Assembly: GCF_021869535.1 (NCBI RefSeq)
Contig: NW_026262679.1
Location: 46,112,426-46,176,425, forward strand
Direction of reading: 5' to 3'
DNA length: 64,000 nt
DNA from: Mytilus californianus
Lineage: Eukaryota; Mollusca; Bivalvia; Mytilida; Mytilidae
A model generated the notes under the pieces. That model ran no database searches. It had not been told where the DNA came from and saw only the letters and a list, made by a program, of their open reading frames with translations. Position numbers and translations under genes: made by a program. Positions within the stretch are counted from its first letter, which is position 1. Each line of letters begins with the position of its first letter. Of the stretch, positions 58,501 through 64,000 are shown in pieces.

Positions 58501-59631
58501 TCCTGAAACAAGATTATCTACGTTTCTCATGCAGAACATGTGGACTGATTTAAGGTGTAGATCCTCAAACAGAATTGTCTTATACTTTTCCTAAATGTAG
58601 ATTTGATCATGCTTTGTTCAAGCTACAAGTCTTGCAAAATTGGGAAAGGTGTAGGTCCGGTAAGAGCCGATTTTGACCTCAAATTTCAGGTTCATCCGAT
58701 GAAATATTTTGGACACTTTTAAACACTTAAGTGTCTACTTCAGTCGATTCAATTATTTCATGTTAAAGATTTGAACTGATTTAGTCATTTAAGACGCTCA
58801 AATGCAAGCTGAAATATGAAAAATATATCACATATGCCATAATATGTCACTTTTCAGATGTTTTTTGTCAAAAATGAAAGTGGCCACATCCGTGTTCACT
58901 CTCAACCTTTATATATGTTATGTATTTTCATGAAATACAACTTACATTTAAATATTAAGAATGAACACAAATGCACCCACTTCCATTTAAGACGGAAACC
59001 GTCTAAAAACTCAAATGCTAAAATTATGAAGATTTCAGTAATTTAGCATGACTTTAAGATGCTAGTACCCGATATATGTGCATTGTATTGTCAAAAACAG
59101 CCGATATTTATGTAGCAGAAGTATTCTACTTTCCAATAAAGTTTACATTTTAATGATTTTGTAAAACTGCTATATTTTGGGGCCAAAAGGGGGTCTTACT
59201 GAACCTACTCCTTTTGCATAGATTATTCATGATAACAAAAACTTTTTTGTGAATAATAACAAATCTATTAGATAGAATTTTGAAATAAAATCTGAGAAGA
59301 TAGATTTTATAAAATGCTTTAAAACAATAGATAAAAAAAAAATGAGTACTCGATTAGTAATTGTTCACCGATTTGACATCCCTATTAATTTTCCAAACCT
59401 TTTAATATCTTCTATAATGGTGATCAGTCTTTGAAAATCCTCTGTAAGTAGGTTGCATTGAGGATATGCAGTAACCATTCTTCCTAAATTCCGCCATAGT
59501 GCATTAAGTCGATTCAATGCCACATCCATAAAATCAAACGAAGCATCGTCATTGTTTAAAGTTCGTACGATGTCATTAACAATGGTTTGAAATACACTAA
59601 GAAAGCCATTCAAATTGTCATTATACGCCAT
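47224..59631 (-). CDS. DDE integrase-core protein, 4 exons, frame intact
   Basis: Whole-gene entry; exons are listed separately. Four exons with GT-AG introns join in perfect phase to 1452 nt, 483 residues plus stop. Residues 1-78 are a helical N-terminal region; about 100-134 look like a helix-turn-helix (ISREQLEFLVEIGFSR, then SVSSIKRRL); about 221-330 are an rve/IS3-type integrase core. The catalytic acids are D225 (LWHVDGNHKL), D282 (RTDHGREN) and E317 (HNQRIERLWRD), with 34 residues between the last two. Such enzymes cut and join DNA ends. From memory, related integrase-core proteins are numerous in fish and invertebrates and are annotated as uncharacterised. The intact frame and triad suggest recent activity or selection. 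It could be a transposase gene with introns or a host gene derived from one. A possible AATAAA lies at 46830-46825. Confidence 0.82.
48165..49554 (+). mobile_element. tandem-core element, copy B
   Basis: It has the same opening and ending as the copy at 15.3 kb. It has about five ~130-bp monomers (48400-49000), about 2.8 ~163-bp monomers (49005-49460), a GAC microsatellite (49473-49505) and a 31-bp terminal palindrome. It lacks the 35-bp minisatellite and most of the second array. It is in intron 3 of the integrase gene. Confidence 0.75.
49522..49552. repeat. 31-bp palindrome ending copy B
   Basis: Same arms as the terminus at 17636, with one extra A at the centre. Confidence 0.9.
50000..50262 (-). 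repeat. AAGATGTGG-family repeat, reverse copy
   Basis: CCCAAGTCAGGAGCCTGTAA, GACTTCTATAGCTTACTATG, TTGTTAAAGACCGTATAGTG and GGCAATCATACCACA. In intron 3 of the integrase gene. Confidence 0.7.
51150..51545 (-). repeat. two diverged AAGATGTGG-family repeats in tandem
   Basis: Copies at about 51150-51250 and 51420-51545 share TTGATGGCCGTGTGGTTGCC / TTGAAGGACGTATGGTTGCC, TATAATTGCTTACATCCAC and TTGGCAATCAT. They are close to each other in sequence, suggesting local duplication. Confidence 0.55.
51891..52181 (-). CDS. integrase-core gene exon 3 (first catalytic Asp)
   Basis: This 291-nt exon has acceptor TTTTCAG and donor ATAAG/GTCACG; one base in, two out. It encodes RILLRRRYAVISDTDLD, GILKTEGIVLQRRRVAESL, WCRTIRRRSYQVSG and NALWHVDGNHKLI. 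The Asp of HVDGNH is the first catalytic residue. It follows exon 2 after a 421-bp intron. Confidence 0.85.
52603..52773 (-). CDS. integrase-core gene exon 2 (HTH-like)
   Basis: This 171-nt exon has acceptor TTTTACAG and donor TTGAG/GTAAAT; one base in, two out. It encodes SETEHIGLRLSQYGGIGRPR, YHISREQLEFLVEIGFSR and LHVSVSSIKRRL. The GRPR turn followed by two short helices reads like the DNA-binding domain that precedes transposase cores. Confidence 0.82.
52885..53060 (-). mobile_element. 5'-truncated tandem-core element, minus strand
   Basis: On the minus strand a short GAACGGGCGGACA tract precedes the hairpin CCCC...CTAC/GTAG...GGGG (52889-52913), the same terminal structure as at 20940. 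It is in intron 1 of the integrase gene, just upstream of exon 2. Confidence 0.45.
53100..54330. other. integrase intron 1 sequence without recognisable content
   Basis: AT-rich, no long frames, no clear repeats until the TIR element at 54333. Confidence 0.3.
54690..55290 (+). pseudogene. LINE C-terminal fragment with zinc knuckle
   Basis: Frames read NDIWLKNALKLRLQDQYKQL, RKCHFCNIG, then after a frameshift GDEFHYLLECPFFNDSRK and KKSDLKRLCKFIKC. Cys-Cys-His-Cys spacing is that of LINE C-terminal knuckles. A 3' UTR with AATAAAG follows (55276-55282). It is nested inside the TIR element 54333-56152, in the first intron of the integrase gene. Confidence 0.68.
55476..55660 (+). repeat. AAGATGTGG-family repeat, best-preserved forward copy
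   Basis: AAGATGTGGTATGATTGCCA, GAGACAACTCTCCACAAGAG, ACGGCCTTCAACAATGAGCA, GCCCCGAAATGACAAATGTA and CAATTCAAACGAGAAAAC. Inserted in the TIR element 54333-56152. Confidence 0.75.
56872..56904. repeat. 16-bp-arm palindrome
   Basis: AGAGACATATAATACA, one base, then its exact complement. The right half is repeated once more directly downstream (56914-56930). Confidence 0.85.
57609..57980 (-). pseudogene. Penelope-like RT C-terminal fragment
   Basis: The frame reads NLYLHRNSCHSQHVFRGF, IKGEAIRQI and DDSITDALSIDRTELLQQ, the region after the RT core in Penelope-type elements (HRxSCHPxHxF). It has no RT core and no nuclease, and its upstream part is cut by a dispersed repeat at 57975. It belongs to a different subfamily from the 42.8-kb element. 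Confidence 0.55.
57975..58475 (-). repeat. AAGATGTGG-family repeat, interrupted copy
   Basis: The body (57975-58120, GTCATTTCAGGGCCTTTCGT) is separated from the end (58395-58475, GAGTTGTCTCATTTTGG, CATACCACATCTTC) by about 270 bases of unrelated sequence, so something inserted into it. Confidence 0.5.
59399..59631 (-). CDS. integrase-core gene exon 1 (start)
   Basis: ATG at 59631-59629. It encodes MAYNDNLNGFLSVFQTIVND, LNRLNALWRNLGRM and EDFQRLITIIEDIKR, mostly helical. The proposed donor is AAAAG/GTTTGG, leaving two bases. A second donor (TCG/GTGAAC at about 59368) would also leave two bases and add ten or so residues, so the 3' border is uncertain. The open frame extends only three codons upstream of this ATG. 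Confidence 0.68.
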
Positions 59632-59639
59632 TTTGAACA

Positions 59640-60230
59640 AATATTTAGGTATTAGTAACAGAGGATCAGCAGAAAAAAATCACAAAAACTATTATTATTA
59701 ATTTACGTCAATGATTATTCACATAATATACGTTTTTCAGTTTTTACACATTGTGAACTGATTGGGTGTTTCGATATTTGAAGTGGGCGGAGATTTAAGT
59801 ACAAATGGGCGGAGAATCAAGCGAAGAGAAGAAACAACCTTCTAATTTAAATACGAAGTATTGCATTTGCTGTATTTGCTTAAGAATTAAGTATTGCATT
59901 TGCTGTTTATACTTTTGAACCTCTCGGTATCAGAAGAAAGAAATATACAATTGCTCTTCTCTGTATATTTTTGTGTTAAGATTAAGATAATGCGGTAACA
60001 AATACCGCAAATGCTACATTAAATACCGCAAATGCTACATTAAATACCGCAAATGCTACATTAATTACCGCAAATGCACCAAATGAATATATGAGCCTAA
60101 TGGTATGTTAGCCGATAGGATTTGCTACGAAATATTACAAGAAGCGCAAAAGCTACAATTATATAGCATTTGCAACATTAAATATCGCATTTGCATTAAA
60201 TTAGTGCTTTTGCATGAAAAAAATACTTTT
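59640..60230 (-). promoter_or_regulatory. candidate upstream region of the integrase gene
   Basis: About 150-180 bases before the integrase ATG are two GGGCGG boxes (59785-59790 and 59807-59812). Beyond them are eight copies of GCATTTGC or its complement between 59863 and 60194, one of them inside an octamer-like ATTTGCAT. Four copies sit in a 21-bp tandem repeat at 60003-60077. This could be a promoter or simply a local repeat; the sequence alone does not decide. Confidence 0.3.
59863..60194. repeat. GCATTTGC motif cluster
   Basis: GCATTTGC at 59863, 59896, 60166 and 60187; its complement at 60007, 60028, 60049 and 60070 inside a 21-bp tandem repeat. The outer copies are inverted relative to the inner ones. 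Confidence 0.85.
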
Positions 60231-60239
60231 GACCCTCTT

Positions 60240-61160
60240 GATACGCCATACTTAATACAAAAGAAATGTTCATAAGACGTTTTCATAATGTGAGCATGTT
60301 GAGTTAGATCAGACTATTAAAATTATGAATCAAGTTTAATGCAAACCAATGAAGTGTGCTTTCTTTGATACAATTTGAGTTGCAGTGCTACTAAAAACAT
60401 AATAAATAATAGCTTATGAACATTACACGTATTGTAACAGATCCTATACAGGGTTGTCATTCTTGTTATTGAAGTATCCAATCATTTAACGGAATGTCTT
60501 TAATTTTTCACAAGGAATCAGATAAAAGTCTTTCTTTGTCCATATTTATAAATTGGAAAATCCAACAGTCACATATTCCTACACAAGAAAATATGTTGTT
60601 GGTATTCTAGCTACTTGTACTATATCTTTTCTACAAAATGACATTAGTTCAAGAATCATGCAAATAAATAGAAGAAAGGGACTTATTAGCTCATCAGCAG
60701 TATATCTTTGCCTATCCTGTATTTGCCACCAGTGCTGTATATCACTGTTGTCTTTGGCAAAAGCATAGATTCTAATTGAATTTATGTATATCCTCCAAAC
60801 AGATAAAATCGCTGCACTTATAAAATCAATTATGGAATAAAAAATAACAAAACAAATGTAATGTTACATCGTTTGACAGCAAATGACCCTGCACCCCGCT
60901 AAACCAAATATTATGAGTTTTGCTAATTATTTTGTCTTCAATATTTAGTAATTGTAGAGTTGAATTTTCTTTGGCATCAGCTTTTTTCCAACCAAAAAAA
61001 GTCAATAGCGTTTGAGACCAACCTTTTCCATTTGTTTATGCAAGGAGGATTGTCTAATAATTCATAAGGGGGTGGTAGCTCATATACTTGTCAGCAATTT
61101 CCACAATGTTTATAAACCAGCTTTTGGAGTCCTTTGTTTTAAACGCTAATACCATAAGAA
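60240..61160. other. intergenic DNA, nothing recognised
   Basis: Upstream of the integrase promoter region. The small open frame near 60553-60768 has no recognisable similarity and is not called. Confidence 0.3.
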
Positions 61161-61164
61161 AATA

Positions 61165-61255
61165 AGAGATGGGACCTTTATAACTTTTACGTCATTTGGT
61201 CTTGGGCGGAGAGTTGTTGCATTGGCAATTATACGTACCACATCTTCTTATCATG
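61165..61255 (-). repeat. AAGATGTGG-family repeat, end only
   Basis: ACGTCATTTGGTCTTGGGCG, GAGTTGTTGCATTGGCAAT and CCACATCTTCTTA. Confidence 0.5.
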
Positions 61256-61504
61256 TTTTATATTGGTACGATTGACATTTTATCTACACATATGTAGTAC
61301 TCAACATATTGTAACAGAATATCACAAACGAAACCAGACCGATACCGGACAATCTTTATCCAGCATAATTTAGACTATATTCTACTTAATAAGATTAAAC
61401 AATAAATTTAAACAAGTGTTATTGTATATGATTACAAGGTTAGACAGAAGTAAATTTATAATCCACAATTGTGTGATGTCTTTTCAATTGATATGACTTA
61501 TCAA

Positions 61505-61700
61505 CCTTGACGTGTGTCACATGTGGATCAGAATCTGCTTACCCGTTTCGAGCACCAGAGATTACCCCCCGTTTGATGCGGGTAATAGTGTAGCTCAGTC
61601 TTTATTGTCGTGTTTTGTCATAATTTTGTCGGTTTCTCTTCGACCTATGAGTTTAGATTATCCCTTCAATATCTTCAGCCCCTTTTTTTTGTAAAAGATA
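61505..61700 (+). repeat. second dispersed repeat family, copy 2
   Basis: AATCTGCTTACCCGTTTCGA, GCTCAGTCTTTATTGTCGTG and TCGACCTATGAGTTTAGATT, related to 41300-41430. Not coding. Confidence 0.5.
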
Positions 61701-62229
61701 TGACCAAGTGAAATATTTGTAGCTGAATATATATACTCTTGACAACAAAGGGTGAATGCACATGTGTATTTCCGACGCTTGTGGCGCAATTCAGGACAGA
61801 TACAAATTTAAGAAGAAAAAGGACAAAGAATTGTCGAGGTGAAGCAATATATTAAGTATAAGTACTCTCTTTTTTCTGAAAGCCTTTTATAAGATTCACG
61901 TTTTGTTCAGTTATTTAAAAATTATATCCTTAAGTTGTCTTATAAGAATAATAAAACTGAGTCCTTTTTTTCTCTATAAGTACAAAATATGTGAGAAATT
62001 TGTCAGTAGACTACTGGTTATAAACAATTAAGCTAGATAACATATGCTTTTAATATTTTGGGAATACTATGACACAATGAATCTGCATTTTAGTAAAGGA
62101 CTATCAGAAGTATTTTTGTTGGCATTCACATGTTGCCAATGCGTTCCGTCTATGGAGAGACGAAGATCGGATCAGGACAAAGGCACTTGAGACTTTTTTT
62201 TTTGAATAATTTGGCTTCTTTATGTTTAC

Positions 62230-62460
62230 AAAATTTGCTTCACATTAAACACATTAAATATTCTTTGAAATACAGTAACATTTTGGAAATACCACAGGTT
62301 ATAACTACTTCATGCGGTAAGAAACCCTTTAGATTTGCTGCTGTTTTTTGTGGAATAGTTTGCCGGACCACTTCAGGACTGAAAACTGCTTCACATATTT
62401 TAGAAGTCTCGTGTAGTCCTGGAGTGGATCTGACTGATTTTGCTCTGCCTGCAGGTAATT
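62230..62460 (+). pseudogene. LINE C-terminal tail
   Basis: It reads YSNILEIPQV...GKKPFRFAA in one frame and WNSLPDHFRTENCFTYFRSL, SWSGSD and CSACR in the next, a typical LINE C-terminus with one frameshift and two stops. Confidence 0.65.
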
Positions 62461-63545
62461 TTGGATACATTTTTCGTGCATTTTTATGCTGTATAAACAG
62501 ATTGCAATGCAATTCAAATTTCTATTTTTTATCAATTACAAAAATTATAGTTTTACTTTAAATATATATATATAAATGCCGAATAAAAATAGTTTTACTC
62601 ACATACTTACTTACGGAATGCTTACTTACTTACGGAATGGTATTAGAATTTTAGCAAAACCTCGCACCTGCGCAGTACAGATTATGATTTGAGGGGAAAA
62701 CAAAAATGGCGGAAGAGCAGGTGAATTCAAAATAAACCTCTCTACTATGCCAGGGCATTCATGTCATTATTAATTGCATTGCAGAAAGTGTACTGCAGGC
62801 TCCTATACATCAAAATTATTTTGCCAGGCGATCATTTTTTCCTAGTGTCAGCGATTTGGCGCAAATCAAACACGTGCATCCAAGTCCCAAAAATGTATAA
62901 ATCTGTCAAACCGAAAAAAAATATTCTTTTTTAAAATTAAAAGTCTTAATCTTCCACACCAATTACATGATAGTATCGAAATACAATGTTTTATTCTGTT
63001 TATCTTTATTGTCAATATTGTGCCGGTTGTATTGTCCAAGGACCGAGATTCATTTACATCAAATTGGTACATGGACTTGCCGGGTGTGGATTCAATTCAG
63101 GGGAGATAACTTTTTAACCTGATATTGAACATTAAGTGTCCCAATGTTACTAGGTTTGTTTATGAAAGTGTCATAACAATATCAAACCAACGGGCAAGAA
63201 GTCTGAAAAAATAAAACATTGCTCAAATTACCCATCAAAATATGGGTTGCAAAATAGAAAAGTTTTTTGTAAAAATATGTAATTATTTTTGTCTGAATTA
63301 TTTCCAGAACAATTTTATTGACCAAAATTCCAATATAATTGCGATTTATACTTGAAAGGTGACATAATTTTTTTTTAAACAAAAATTCACAATTTTGATC
63401 CTATTTTAAAATGCAAGCACAGTAACCTATGTTTTATTTTCTAGTTTTTAAAGATCTCATCTTGGTCTACATTTCTGAAAATCACCAAAATGACATTGCA
63501 AAACAAAACTTTTTAGCATACCTGTCATCCTATGGAACTGTGTAT

Positions 63546-63776
63546 CACTGGTGTTAAACTGATCATGGTAACTGCAGTTACCACGATCCCAATATGGAGG
63601 AGGTAGAAATAAGTAAAATCGTTTTCTTCTAATTTCTACGTGTAAACATGTTGTTTTCAAGAATTCCTCAGCCGCCCGGTTGATTTGTACAGGTTTGTTG
63701 TATGTTGTTTATAAATATCATATATGGTCTCGTTACCGAAATTATAGCAGTTACCATGATCAGTTTAACACCAGTG
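63546..63776. repeat. perfect 29-bp inverted repeat, 173-bp spacer
   Basis: The left arm 63546-63574 begins CACTGGTGTTAAACTGATCA; the right arm 63748-63776 is its exact complement. The left arm also runs into a 16-bp palindrome GGTAACTGCAGTTACC (63567-63582). Confidence 0.85.
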
Positions 63777-64000
63777 GTGTATGAGGGAGATCACTTGGCA
63801 TAGCTGCTTCAGAACATGTTTCATAGTTATAATTAACACAATTATTACTAATTAATGTTTTATCTGATGGTATACTAAATTGATTCCAAATACTCTTGAG
63901 AACTGCATTTTGTTTAAAAAAAGGGATTTGGTCAATCAATTTCCAACTGCAAAATAAACAAAATTAAATTTTGATCATTTCAATATTATACTCTATAAAG

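Overview
This window looks like nuclear DNA of a marine bivalve, most likely a mussel of the genus Mytilus. It is AT-rich, its genes are broken into many small exons with canonical GT-AG junctions, and most of it is transposon debris. I identify the genus from memory of dispersed repeats typical of mussels (the family ending in AAGATGTGGTATGATTGCC and the tandem-core element opening with CTCCGCAGGGCGCAGC). No search was run. There is no bacterial or organellar gene organisation.

Two host-type genes can be rebuilt, both on the minus strand. Gene 1 runs from 29734 down to 480. It is an 18-exon HECT-family E3 ubiquitin ligase of about 909 residues with a Ser/Arg-rich N-terminal region, Glu-rich coils, a UBX-like module and a C-terminal HECT domain that keeps its catalytic cysteine. 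Reading phases match at every junction except one (exon 12 to 13), and exon 11 carries one extra base. One coil exon exists in three dispersed copies. Gene 2 runs from 59631 down to 47224. It has four exons and encodes 483 residues with no frame break: a helix-turn-helix-like segment followed by a retroviral/IS3-like DDE integrase core whose three acidic residues are all present. It could be a domesticated integrase or the transposase of an intron-containing DNA transposon.

Layout. 1-20.6 kb: HECT exons 2-18, with introns holding tandem-core elements (1.65-2.24, 9.8-10.4 and 15.3-17.7 kb) and small repeats. 20.6-29.7 kb: HECT intron 1, with an inverted minisatellite pair, a 1.7-kb and a 1.6-kb TIR element and a LINE remnant. 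29.7-47.2 kb: intergenic graveyard with four LINE/Penelope fragments, a tRNA-derived SINE with an 11-bp target duplication, two TIR elements, a fold-back, two LINEs tail to tail and a nearly full-length Penelope-like element with its GIY-YIG domain before the reverse transcriptase. 47.2-59.6 kb: integrase gene, with a second large tandem-core element and a nested TIR element in its introns. 59.6-64 kb: upstream flank with a cluster of GCATTTGC motifs, a LINE tail and a spaced inverted repeat.

The two genes are not known to act together. Their shared orientation, and the recurrence of both families as multicopy genes in aquatic animals, makes a joint mobile unit a testable idea but not a conclusion.
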